Positions 8,880 through 16,630 are shown, counted from the first letter of the stretch. The stretch: DNA of 64,000 nucleotides from Methylobacillus flagellatus (GCF_005502435.1 NZ_SCOU01000001.1:62001-126000), one strand, 5' to 3'. The notes: generated from the sequence alone by a model not told the origin. Made by a program: numbers and translations.

Positions 8880-9929
8880 TCATCTCTTCACCAGCCTGCG
8901 CTGAAGTACCATCCTCAGGCGATTCATTGAAGGTTTTTCAATGATCCGATAGCTTGTATAAGCAACAAGCATGATCAGCGTGACGATGAATACCCCTTGT
9001 ATGGAAATGCCGAATGGCAGGAATGGTAATTGGGGGGCTAGTATTGGTTGGGGTTTTCCAAGGTACGGAAGCACCAAGTGGATCAGTACGGCATGCCAAA
9101 TATAGATGCTGTAAGAAATAACCCCAACAAAAGCAACAGGCTTGAACACGCCGGACTGGAATTTGAAGTTGATCATCACCATGAAACAGGCGATCGCGAA
9201 AAGCTGCTCGGCTAAAAGCAGCTTCGGCTGAGCGGTGAACAATGCCGTAGCAACTAATAGTAGCCAGACGCTGAACCATGGCTTGGGGATGGTGCTGGTC
9301 TCAATGATCAGTATGCCGGCCGCAAACAGTATCCAATAGCTGAAGAATGAAGGAGCTACAGTTGGAAAGTTCGATAGGAGTATGAGCACTAGCGCCGTGC
9401 CTGCTGCCAGAAGAATGGGTTTGGGTTTTAGTAACAGCAACAATGGTACGATCAGATAAAACGTCATTTCGTACGTTAACGTCCAAAAGACGGAATTCAG
9501 GTTGTAGAGCAGGGATGGTTTGTAACTTTGCAGGAAAAAGAGATGCCAAGTCAGCGTTTCTAGATCGATGGTGGGTTTGAACCGCCCGATGTAGCAGTCT
9601 TTTGCAAGCACGATGAACAAGATGGAGGCCAGATACAATGGCGTTATCCTGGTGATTCGATTGATGGCATAGATCGTCCATCCGTCAGGTTTGTGTAGCG
9701 TGTTCTTTGCACTAAGCCAGATGAGCGCACCACTCAAGATGAAAAACAAATGAACGCCCAGTTGTCCGATGTGCCCTTGTATGGGCTGATAAGAAATGGG
9801 CCATACCATTAGTGCTTGATAGTTATCCAGGTGCGCGAATACCACCAATAGCACGGCGATCCCGCGTATCACGTCAAAGCAGCGATGTCTTTCATCAACA
9901 TCAAGTGGCTTGAACGCTAAGCTGAACAT
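8880..9929 (-). CDS. acyltransferase 3 family protein (OafA/YrhL-like)
   Basis: 349 residues. The N-terminus has RCFDVIRGIAVLLVVFAHLD (the R-x10-H signature of membrane-bound acyltransferase-3 proteins) followed by about ten helices, including WTLTYEMTFYLIVPLLLLL and ISYSIYIWHAVLIHLVLPYL, both typical of the family. Such enzymes O-acetylate or otherwise acylate surface polysaccharides. A longer reading frame opens at 10034 but would overlap the upstream gene; the ATG at 9929 lies 17 bases after that gene's stop and just before the conserved R-x10-H block, so I choose it. Likely decorates the glycan made by this cluster. Confidence 0.85.
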   Translation of the reverse strand: MFSLAFKPLDVDERHRCFDVIRGIAVLLVVFAHLDNYQALMVWPISYQPIQGHIGQLGVHLFFILSGALIWLSAKNTLHKPDGWTIYAINRITRITPLYLASILFIVLAKDCYIGRFKPTIDLETLTWHLFFLQSYKPSLLYNLNSVFWTLTYEMTFYLIVPLLLLLKPKPILLAAGTALVLILLSNFPTVAPSFFSYWILFAAGILIIETSTIPKPWFSVWLLLVATALFTAQPKLLLAEQLFAIACFMVMINFKFQSGVFKPVAFVGVISYSIYIWHAVLIHLVLPYLGKPQPILAPQLPFLPFGISIQGVFIVTLIMLVAYTSYRIIEKPSMNRLRMVLQRRLVKR

Positions 9930-9946
9930 GGCTTGCTGAATACGGC

Positions 9947-12900
9947 TTAGGTTCTGAATGTGTTGAAGTTTTCCAGCCACCAGTACGATGACTGCACATC
10001 GTTGCGCCAGAACTTGGCTGCTTTGGCTTTGCAAGCCTCAAACGTGGCCGCACTTTCCATGATCTCGGCGTACAGCGTCCTGGTTTGATCCGAGTGGTAA
10101 CTGTCCACGACCAGGTGCTTGCGATAAACGAAGGTGGCACCGATCAAGGCCAGCCATAGGGCTTGCTGGTCACTGGCGCGTGCATGGCGGGCGATGCCTT
10201 GCAGAATGGAAAGATGCAGGATGCCCTTCTTGATGTTCTTGTTATCACGGTCTGGTTGCAGCGATTTAAGTGCCTTGTGCACGCCATAGCGGAAATACTG
10301 ATAGTCATCCGGGTCCGGCATGTGGTCTATCCAGTGCTGGTCGGTGACCACGGCAGATTTGCCTGCTACCTTGGGCGGATAATCCACATGCAGCTGCTCG
10401 TCGCTACCCAGCCAGCGTGTCGAGGAAGCGAACATCTGGATGCCGGGGATGTTGAGCTGGCTGGGGCAGTCGTAGACCCAGGCAAACAGGTGGGCCAGCG
10501 TGTGCTTCTGGCAGAATTCCAGCATCTCGGCAAAGCTGTGCTGCGTGGCGAACAGCATGTCGGCATCCAGCTTGAGGAAATAATCACATTGGGCTGCATG
10601 CTGCATGAAGCTGGCATACAGCGTGTCATGCGCCAGCTTGTTCGGCAGGTGCTCAATGACGAAATGCTGATGATTCTCAAAGCTTTGCCTGGCCAGCATG
10701 GCCAGGCAAGCCGCATACTCATGTTCCCCTGAATACAGGATGCCCACCAGTACACGCGGCTGGTCCGCATGCTTGAACTGGAGCTGCAGCGCAGGTGTTG
10801 TGATCGCGACGCTGCTCGCATTAGCGCTGCTACTAGCGGCAGGCTGGCTGGAACGGGGCAGGTGGGTGGTGGGCGCTTGTTGCACCTGCAATAGCACCTG
10901 CTCCCACTGATCAAGCAACTGATTTGACACCAGTTTGCCGGGTTCGGCTGGCAGGTCAGTGGTGATGCACACCGGGCGGCTCGTTACTGCGCTGAAGCTG
11001 GCTTGAAGTGTCGGGCTTGCTACGGTGACCAGATCGGCCAGTATAGCCAGCTGCTTTTGCAAGGGGCCGCGTTGCGGGTGCTGCAGAAAATCGTTGCAGA
11101 AATCCGTTACCAGCCATGCGCCGCGCTGCTTGGCGTCTTGTGCCAGCTTGAGCGCGTGTTCACCAAACACCTTGGAGACCACGACTACATCCCCTGCCAG
11201 GGGCGTGGACGAACCCCAGCCGCCCATGGCCTGGGATAACTCCTCGTTGACGACCTCGCTGGACCAGCCACGCTGCTGAAGTGCCGTCAATGGCGCGATC
11301 ACGCGTTGCTGGGTGCTACTGAGTTCAGATCGCATCACACCCTCTGCCTGCGTGATGGCACCGGCAGTGATCCAGATGATGCGTTTGCTTGCAGTGTTGC
11401 CTGCCTGCGCGGTGCTGGCTACCAAGCTGTTAGGCAAACTGTTAGCCAAGCTGCTAGCCCGGTGCGCAGCGCTTGCTGGCCAGGCTTGCTGTAACTCGGT
11501 TTGCAAGGCCGCGAGTGCGCTGCTCCAAGTGCATGTGTTGGCGGGCACCTGGTGTTTACCAGCTTCCCGGTACACCTTGTCATTGGGGAACCAGGGCGAG
11601 CTGGCGCCTTCATGGCCCCAGCGCCAGTCGCCCGGGAACTGAACCAGCACGCGTGAAGCTCTGCCCGTGCCGGCACGCAAGTGCATATTGGTGCTGGAAA
11701 CCCCAACATGCTCATCCAGCAGCGTGAGCAGGGCGAGCAGCTCTTCCGGGTCGTCGGTGAGTGCTGCGGCATCGCATAGCCTCGCGCCCAGATGCTGCTC
11801 GAACTGACGCAATTCAGTGATGGTGCAATTGCGTTGCAGCGCAACCCAGGTGGCCTGCACAGGCTGCAGTGCAGCGGCGAGCGCCTCGACTGGGATCTGT
11901 TTGGACAGCTTGCCATGCAGCAGGCTGACATCGTTGGCATTCAGGCCGGCACGCCAGGTGACGCCGATATAAGGGCCGGGGCCTTGCTGCTGCAACCAGT
12001 GCTGCCATTTTTCCAGCAGCGCTGGTTGGGCTTGCAAGGGCAGAGGCGGTGCGATGGCAGGTGCCTCCATTTGCTCGACGGCAAGCGGCAGGTCGTTGAC
12101 GATAAAGCTCAAGTCGTAATCTTCGCGCGGCGGGCAGGGCGCATCGTCCGGGAACACCTCATGCAGATAAGCATGGCGCTTGAGCATGGGTGCCAGCTTC
12201 TTGCCTGACCAGTAATCCACCTCGTAGCCCGCTGCCGTCAGCCAGGGCAGGTAGCGTAAATAGGTCAGTTCATCCCCCAGGCCCATATCGCGTTTGATCA
12301 GCAGGCGCGCCGTTTGGCCAGCCTGCAGGCGCGGCGAGCACCAGTCATTCAGCATATCCGGGCGTTGCGGAGACTTTCTGGCACTCAGGTCACGGAAGCC
12401 CAGGCGCGCATCACCGAGCTTGAGCCTGGCCATGCCGCAATATTCCTGCGTGCTGAGTTGTCCAGGGGCCAGGCGCAGACTGTGCTCGAAATCATGAATG
12501 GCTTCTGGCAGGCGGTTCAGTTGCTGGAACAGGCCGGCACGGCTGCGATAGACGTTTGTCGGGTGCTGCAGTGCTGGCTGAGCGAGTGCTTGCGCAGCGA
12601 TCTGCTCGGCCTGCTCGAACTGTTCAGTGGCGATCAATGCCCGCAACAGGTCGGCGACGATGCGGCCGTCTTGAGGTGCCAGACTGGCGGCGCGCGCCAG
12701 CACCTTGCTGGCGATGTCCAGTTTCATGTCGCGCATGGCAGCCCAGCCCAGCAAGTGCAAGGCTGCAGGGTGGTCGGGCTGCTGTTGCAGGATGCGCTGC
12801 GCAATCTGGATGGCATCGCTGATCTTGTGCTGGGCTATGGCTTGCCAACCTGCTCTGATTTCACTTGCTATGAGTTCAGCTGCTCTCAGTTCGCTTGCTT

Positions 12901-14389
12901 TAAGCTCACTTGCTTTGAGATCGCTTGCTTTCACATCAGCAGCGTAGCCACTTTGTGCATGGCCGCTGCCTGCCATCACAGTGGCAGTTTCTGTGACTTG
13001 AGGCCTGGGCTGTTCAGCGGGAAGCTGACTGGGTCGCTGTAAAGCGCTACTTAAGCTGGAAAGTGCAGCAGCCCAACTCAAGTCTGCGCTCTGACGATGG
13101 ATGCGCATATTGGGGTACCAGGGGCTGCTGTCGCCTTGTGCCAGCCAGCGCCAATCCTGCACCGGGTAATTGATCAGTATCTGCGCAGACAAGCCCAAGC
13201 CGGCGCGCAGGTGCACATTGGTGTTGGGCACGGCAACATACTCGTCTACCAGGCTGAGCAGGGCCAGCATGTCTTCCAGCTTGTCATTGAAGCTGGAAAG
13301 ATCGGCAAGTTGGCCACCTAGCGCGGTGCGCAGGGCCTCGAACTCGCTGGCATCAGGAACGCGCTGCACGCTGATGAAGGTGGCTTTGACACTGGCGAGT
13401 TGTGCCCCCAGTGTTTGAGGGGCGATATGCTTGTCGAACATGCGCTGACCAGCGCGGATCTTGCTGCCACGCGGGCCTGCACGCCAGGTGACCGCAACAT
13501 AAGGGGCTGGCCCAAGCGCTGCGAGCTGCGCTTTTATCTTGGCGATGCGTTTGGGGTCCGCTTTGAGCATGAGCGGGGCCTGCACTTCGTCCGCACCAAG
13601 CTGTATGGCGGCGAGTGGCAAGTCCCCCATCTTTAACCAGAAGCCATTGTGAGGGATGGCGAGTTCGTCCTTGACACTGGCAAACTCGGCAAGCTGACGC
13701 AGCAATGGTTTGGTTTTTTTGTCACACTGGATATGCAGTTTCCAGCCCCGCTCGGATAGGGCGCTTGCATGGCGCAAGTAGAACAGGGTGTCGCCCGGAC
13801 CTTGCTCATTTTTAAGCCACAACTCTCCTGTAGCGCCGGGACGCAAAGCTGGGCTGCGGCTGCCTGAGAGATGGTTCTCGGAGCGGCCGGTCTGGTGTTC
13901 GAACCCGATGCGCCACTTTTGTTGTATCAGTTCACAAAAAGCCAGGCTACCTAACCAGGCTGCCGGGTTGCGGCTCAGTGCAATAGCAGCGTTGGCAGCC
14001 TGCTCTCCTGCTTCGAACTGACCTAGCGCGATATGGATGGCAGCAAGCAGGCCCTGATTCGCACTGGAGATGCCGTAACGCTGGATAGCGTCCTGCAATG
14101 GGGTCAGTGCGGCGGATGGATGACCGGCAGCCAGCAGGGCTTGCGCGATATCACGCAGACGCTTTTCGGTGATCTCGGCATCCAGCGCTTTTTGTAACAG
14201 GGGAAGGGCAAGGTCGTAACGGCCATCCCGGTAGGCAAGCAGGCCAAGTAAGTGGGCCACTTCGGCAGAGTCAGGTGCGATGGTGGAGGCTTGTTTTGCA
14301 TGCGGCATCGCAGCGTCGGTATTGCCTTGATCGAGCTGTAGCCATGCACTATCCAGCGATTCACGTAGTAGTTGATCGACCTGACCCAT
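9947..14389 (-). CDS. giant duplicated TPR-glycosyltransferase fused to a further glycosyltransferase region
   Basis: About 1480 residues from the ATG at 14389 (in-frame ATGs also at 14407 and 14428). Layout: TPR-like helices ~20-170; transferase module I ~190-450 (LWLKNEQGPGDTLFYLRH, PYVAVTWRAGPRG, NTNVHLRAGLG, WYPNMRIHRQ); a linker with five 5-residue repeats; TPR-like helices ~520-690; module II ~700-985 (LLIKRDMGLGDELTYLRY, PYIGVTWRAGLNA, STNMHLRAGTG, WFPNDKVYRE); a Rossmann-like segment ~1030-1200; and a C-terminal GT2-like domain with FLKLDADMLF (DxD) near 1275. Modules I/II resemble GT9/GT41-like TPR proteins and look like an internal duplication of ~500 residues. The usual acidic residue before the H of the HLAGALG-type motif is N or S here. 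Acceptor unknown; position directly after the pilin/peptidase genes suggests pilin or a pilus-associated glycan. Confidence 0.75.
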   Translation of the reverse strand: MGQVDQLLRESLDSAWLQLDQGNTDAAMPHAKQASTIAPDSAEVAHLLGLLAYRDGRYDLALPLLQKALDAEITEKRLRDIAQALLAAGHPSAALTPLQDAIQRYGISSANQGLLAAIHIALGQFEAGEQAANAAIALSRNPAAWLGSLAFCELIQQKWRIGFEHQTGRSENHLSGSRSPALRPGATGELWLKNEQGPGDTLFYLRHASALSERGWKLHIQCDKKTKPLLRQLAEFASVKDELAIPHNGFWLKMGDLPLAAIQLGADEVQAPLMLKADPKRIAKIKAQLAALGPAPYVAVTWRAGPRGSKIRAGQRMFDKHIAPQTLGAQLASVKATFISVQRVPDASEFEALRTALGGQLADLSSFNDKLEDMLALLSLVDEYVAVPNTNVHLRAGLGLSAQILINYPVQDWRWLAQGDSSPWYPNMRIHRQSADLSWAAALSSLSSALQRPSQLPAEQPRPQVTETATVMAGSGHAQSGYAADVKASDLKASELKASELRAAELIASEIRAGWQAIAQHKISDAIQIAQRILQQQPDHPAALHLLGWAAMRDMKLDIASKVLARAASLAPQDGRIVADLLRALIATEQFEQAEQIAAQALAQPALQHPTNVYRSRAGLFQQLNRLPEAIHDFEHSLRLAPGQLSTQEYCGMARLKLGDARLGFRDLSARKSPQRPDMLNDWCSPRLQAGQTARLLIKRDMGLGDELTYLRYLPWLTAAGYEVDYWSGKKLAPMLKRHAYLHEVFPDDAPCPPREDYDLSFIVNDLPLAVEQMEAPAIAPPLPLQAQPALLEKWQHWLQQQGPGPYIGVTWRAGLNANDVSLLHGKLSKQIPVEALAAALQPVQATWVALQRNCTITELRQFEQHLGARLCDAAALTDDPEELLALLTLLDEHVGVSSTNMHLRAGTGRASRVLVQFPGDWRWGHEGASSPWFPNDKVYREAGKHQVPANTCTWSSALAALQTELQQAWPASAAHRASSLANSLPNSLVASTAQAGNTASKRIIWITAGAITQAEGVMRSELSSTQQRVIAPLTALQQRGWSSEVVNEELSQAMGGWGSSTPLAGDVVVVSKVFGEHALKLAQDAKQRGAWLVTDFCNDFLQHPQRGPLQKQLAILADLVTVASPTLQASFSAVTSRPVCITTDLPAEPGKLVSNQLLDQWEQVLLQVQQAPTTHLPRSSQPAASSSANASSVAITTPALQLQFKHADQPRVLVGILYSGEHEYAACLAMLARQSFENHQHFVIEHLPNKLAHDTLYASFMQHAAQCDYFLKLDADMLFATQHSFAEMLEFCQKHTLAHLFAWVYDCPSQLNIPGIQMFASSTRWLGSDEQLHVDYPPKVAGKSAVVTDQHWIDHMPDPDDYQYFRYGVHKALKSLQPDRDNKNIKKGILHLSILQGIARHARASDQQALWLALIGATFVYRKHLVVDSYHSDQTRTLYAEIMESAATFEACKAKAAKFWRNDVQSSYWWLENFNTFRT
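12857..12931 (-). repeat. five 15-bp in-frame tandem repeats (KASEL-type)
   Basis: Within the linker of the giant glycosyltransferase, five successive 15-base units encode KASDL, KASEL, KASEL, RAAEL and IASEI, followed by a partial RAG. Units differ by a few bases each (for example AAAGCAAGCGATCTC and AAAGCAAGTGAGCTT). The encoded stretch is amphipathic and probably a helical spacer between transferase module I and the second TPR block. Tandem units of this kind can change copy number by slippage without breaking the frame. Confidence 0.85.
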
Positions 14390-14399
14390 GCTGGCACTT

Positions 14400-14993
14400 T
14401 CAGGCATCAACGCCGAACAAGCGGCCAAGGTGCAAGTTCAGCTGCCACACACAGACCAGAATCGCACCTGCGGCGAGTGCAACTCCATACGGCATGGCGA
14501 TAGCACCTTCCGAGCGCAGATCCCAGCCCATGTCTTTGCCACCTGACAGCCAGACCGTGCGTGCCATGAATTTCATGTTGTAGAACATGTGCTTGAGCCC
14601 ACCTATGCGCCAGGCCAGCGCAAGTGCCCAGATGCCGCCTACGATGGCACCGTTGAGCAAAGCGAGAATGACGCCTTTAGGGCCTAGCAGAAGGCCGTAG
14701 ACCATCATCAGTTTGACATCGCCAGCCCCGACTTGCCGGTACTGGTAAGGGAAATATAGAAACGCGCCGCCTAGCACCATGCCCAGCAATGCAAACAGGA
14801 AACCTTTGAGGACGTTACCGATCGGTAACAGAAACGCCATGGCGATGAAGATCGCCAGAAAATACAGGATGCCCCATTTGAGCAGTCGGTTTGGAATGCG
14901 GCGCGTGCGTATATCGTGCCAGGCAGCAAACAGGGATAAAACGATCGCGCCAACTAATAGCGCAACGATGAAATGCTCGGAAGAAAGTGCCAA
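14400..14993 (-). CDS. A24-family prepilin peptidase (TadV/CpaA-like)
   Basis: 197 residues with six hydrophobic segments. The two catalytic aspartates are visible: AAWHDIRTRRIPN after the first helix and the GxGD motif in QVGAGDVKLMMVYG. It lacks the N-terminal methyltransferase domain of PilD, so it is the short TadV/CpaA type that cleaves Flp prepilins at the inner membrane. The open frame extends upstream to a TTG at 15050, but that start lies inside a transcription terminator, and no ATG or GTG occurs before the conserved region. I therefore assign the TTG at 14993. It follows the pilin gene and is 10 bases ahead of the giant glycosyltransferase gene. Confidence 0.85.
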   Translation of the reverse strand: MALSSEHFIVALLVGAIVLSLFAAWHDIRTRRIPNRLLKWGILYFLAIFIAMAFLLPIGNVLKGFLFALLGMVLGGAFLYFPYQYRQVGAGDVKLMMVYGLLLGPKGVILALLNGAIVGGIWALALAWRIGGLKHMFYNMKFMARTVWLSGGKDMGWDLRSEGAIAMPYGVALAAGAILVCVWQLNLHLGRLFGVDA

Positions 14994-15017
14994 GATAGTG
15001 GTCTTGATTCTCGTTAT

Positions 15018-15048
15018 AAAAGCGATGCCACCATGTAGGTGGCATCGC
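15018..15048 (-). terminator. Rho-independent terminator between pilin and prepilin peptidase
   Basis: On the minus strand GCGATGCCACC, loop TACAT, GGTGGCATCGC gives an 11-bp perfect stem followed by TTTT. It sits 44 bases after the pilin stop and just before the prepilin peptidase. It probably ends most pilin transcripts while leaving low read-through for the downstream glycan genes, since there is almost no room for a separate promoter. Confidence 0.85.
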
Positions 15049-15091
15049 AAGTGCTAATTTCTCATCGACTTATTATTTGGTCGTTTAGAGA

Positions 15092-15427
15092 TTAGTCATC
15101 CAGACCCAGAACTGCGTCGGAACCGTTCAGGGTGTTGAACATGTTTTCTTGTACGATTGCGTCATTGTCGAATACCAGACCGGTATCAGTGCCGCTGGTG
15201 GAAACCAGGCCATCTTCTTCAAGACGAACGATGTTGGCGGTGCCAACTTCGGAAGCTTCGCCGCCTGGCAAGTGGTTGGCCATCCAGGCGTACAGGTCAG
15301 CAGTCTTGTCGCCCAAGGTGACAACAGCGATGTAGGAGACAGCAGCGACAGCACCGAGGGTGACGCCGTATTCAACCATGGATTGGCCTTCTTCGTCCTG
15401 GATGAAGCTCTTTACGTTTGCAATCAT
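15092..15427 (-). CDS. Flp/Fap-type (class IVb) pilin with extended acidic C-terminus
   Basis: 111 residues. The N-terminal part has the Flp prepilin hallmarks: a short leader (MIANVKSFIQDEE), a glycine cleavage site and SMVEYGVTLGAVAAVSYIAV, where E at mature position +4/+5 and Y at the next position match the G|xxxxEY motif. The hydrophobic stretch is followed by a ~65-residue hydrophilic tail rich in D, E, S, T, N and G (GGEASEVGTANIVRLEEDGL, STSGTDTGLVF). Typical Flp pilins are 50-70 residues, so the tail is unusual; its Ser/Thr content makes it a plausible glycosylation target. AGGAG lies seven bases ahead of the ATG. No tadA/B/C genes are in the window. Confidence 0.88.
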   Translation of the reverse strand: MIANVKSFIQDEEGQSMVEYGVTLGAVAAVSYIAVVTLGDKTADLYAWMANHLPGGEASEVGTANIVRLEEDGLVSTSGTDTGLVFDNDAIVQENMFNTLNGSDAVLGLDD

Positions 15428-15612
15428 TTCAAACTCCTAAATTAATTTTTATAACCCCAGTTAAAGCGACTGATCTGGCGGGGTAAGTATCCGGATCGGC
15501 CGTGCATTAAAAACGCCTGAAACAGCAGCTTGTGGCTGCTTGTGTTGCGGGGGGGATCAAGCGCTCCCGACACACGACCGGCCTAGGCTCCGGTACTCAC
15601 CCCATGTGTGCA
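15428..15612 (-). promoter_or_regulatory. long structured 5' leader of the Flp pilin mRNA (candidate regulatory RNA)
   Basis: From the predicted sigma-54 start (~15612) to the pilin ATG is about 185 bases. On the RNA strand, GGGGUGAGUACCGG (15603-15590) can pair with CCGGAUACUUACCCC (15494-15480), closing a domain that contains the hairpin AGCAGC-CACAA-GCUGCU (15540-15524). Two alternatives compete: ACCGG/CCGGU (15594-15590 with 15580-15576), which uses the same 5' arm, and ACCCC/GGGGU (15484-15480 with 15457-15453), which releases the 3' arm close to the ribosome site. No known riboswitch family was recognised. Structures are hand-drawn, not computed. Confidence 0.5.
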
Positions 15613-15617
15613 GACCA

Positions 15618-15639
15618 AGTATTGCAAGCGCTGTGCCAA
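15618..15639 (-). promoter_or_regulatory. sigma-54 promoter of the Flp pilin gene
   Basis: The minus strand reads TTGGCACAGCGCTTGCA then ATACT. This matches the RpoN consensus TGGCAC-N5-TTGCA with GG and GC at the correct -24/-12 spacing. The predicted start is near 15612, 185 bases before the pilin ATG. The full 22-base stretch is identical to the promoter in front of the BON-domain gene (19543-19564). Confidence 0.82.
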
Positions 15640-16041
15640 TTTCTGCACTTTTTACCGTTATTGTTTATAAAGTAATGAAAACAATGGATAAATTATTTAA
15701 TGGTTGATGGATGACGGTTAAATGGGATGAAGTTGAGGAGTGTTAGCGGTGGTTGTAGGGGAACGGGTTGGTGGTTGTATACACGCAGACGGATGTTAAT
15801 TAAATGTCAATTTGTGTAAATGAAATGTAAACAGCTACACAAAAGTAGGGTGTTTTGTGATGGAAATGTTAAAAAATTGTTAACTTCGAGTGCTTGTATC
15901 GAAAATGTCATCACCGATTGGTTATATACAGCCAATTAATCAATAAAATTAGTAACTTAGTGCTTAAAAATTAAGGCCATCGTTTATAATAGCAATAGGT
16001 ATGCCTAGTACCACCTCTTTATCCCGATTGAAAGGAACACC
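15640..16041. other. AT-rich intergenic region between the pilin promoter and the PepSY gene
   Basis: About 400 bases without a gene, much more AT-rich than the surroundings. It must hold upstream activator sites for the pilin sigma-54 promoter and the promoter of the plus-strand PepSY gene. The only clear structure is the inverted repeat TTTGTGTA/TACACAAA at 15811-15843. The ribosome site GAAAGGAAC lies just before the PepSY ATG. No palindrome of the TGTC-N10-GACA type was found here. Confidence 0.6.
15811..15843. promoter_or_regulatory. inverted repeat, candidate enhancer site for the pilin sigma-54 promoter
   Basis: TTTGTGTA (15811-15818) and TACACAAA (15836-15843) are perfect 8-base inverted arms separated by 17 bases. 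Centre is about 215 bases upstream of the predicted pilin transcription start, within the range used by sigma-54 activators. It could equally serve the divergent PepSY gene, or be chance in AT-rich DNA. Confidence 0.35.
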
Positions 16042-16578
16042 ATGAATAACAAATTGATCCTTGCGCTGAGCGTGACCTCTGCGCTGGCGCTTTCTGCGTG
16101 CAGTAACGGTACTTCTGACACAGCTACCGACAAGCACGCTGGTAAGTTCGAAACCTGCATGCAGGCTGCTTTGGCCGAGCGTCCAGGCAATGTGCTGACT
16201 GTGGAAGCGGAGATCGAGAACGGCAAGCCGATCTACGAGTTCGATATCGCGGCTGTAGATGGCAAGGAATGGGAAGTTGAATGCGATGCAGCGACCGGCA
16301 AGGTAGTTGAGCTGGAAGAAGAAGTGGCCATCGATGACCCACGTTTCGTCGAAAAAGCCAAGGTTTCCCTGGACGATGCCAAGGCAGCCGCACTGGCTGT
16401 GCATGCTGGCGAGATCGTCGAGACCGAATATGCCGTCGAGGCTGATGGTGGCGCGTCCTACGAGTTCGACATCAAGCTGGCTGATGGCAGCGAGATGGAA
16501 GTCGAGATCGATGCTGAAACCGGCAAGCTGGAAGAAGCGCCTGAACTTGAGGTTTATCAGATCGGCGAAGAGAAGTAA
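16042..16578 (+). CDS. PepSY-domain lipoprotein
   Basis: 178 residues. The N-terminus is a lipoprotein signal (MNNKLILALSVTSALALSAC) with the lipobox cysteine at residue 20. Two PepSY-like repeats follow: one with VEAEIENGKPIYEFDIAAVDG and DAATGKVVELEEE, the other with EYAVEADGGASYEFDIKLADG and DAETGKLEEAPE. The mature protein is very acidic. PepSY repeats are found in periplasmic protease-inhibitory and envelope proteins; exact role unknown. Single gene, divergent from the pilin operon, with its own terminator. Confidence 0.83.
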   Translation: MNNKLILALSVTSALALSACSNGTSDTATDKHAGKFETCMQAALAERPGNVLTVEAEIENGKPIYEFDIAAVDGKEWEVECDAATGKVVELEEEVAIDDPRFVEKAKVSLDDAKAAALAVHAGEIVETEYAVEADGGASYEFDIKLADGSEMEVEIDAETGKLEEAPELEVYQIGEEK

Positions 16579-16630
16579 GTTGCGTTATTCCATCGGCAGG
16601 TAGCATGTTGCTGCCATGATGTGAACGAGA

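Noticed and set aside
15048-15050. TTG at 15050 as start of the prepilin peptidase
   Set aside because: It lies in the 5' arm of the pilin terminator and would add a non-conserved MRCHLHGG-type N-terminus.
15480-15603. Known c-di-GMP (GEMM) riboswitch in the pilin leader
   Set aside because: The GEMM hallmarks (GGGCAAACC and the tetraloop-receptor segment) are absent, so only an unclassified structured leader is reported.
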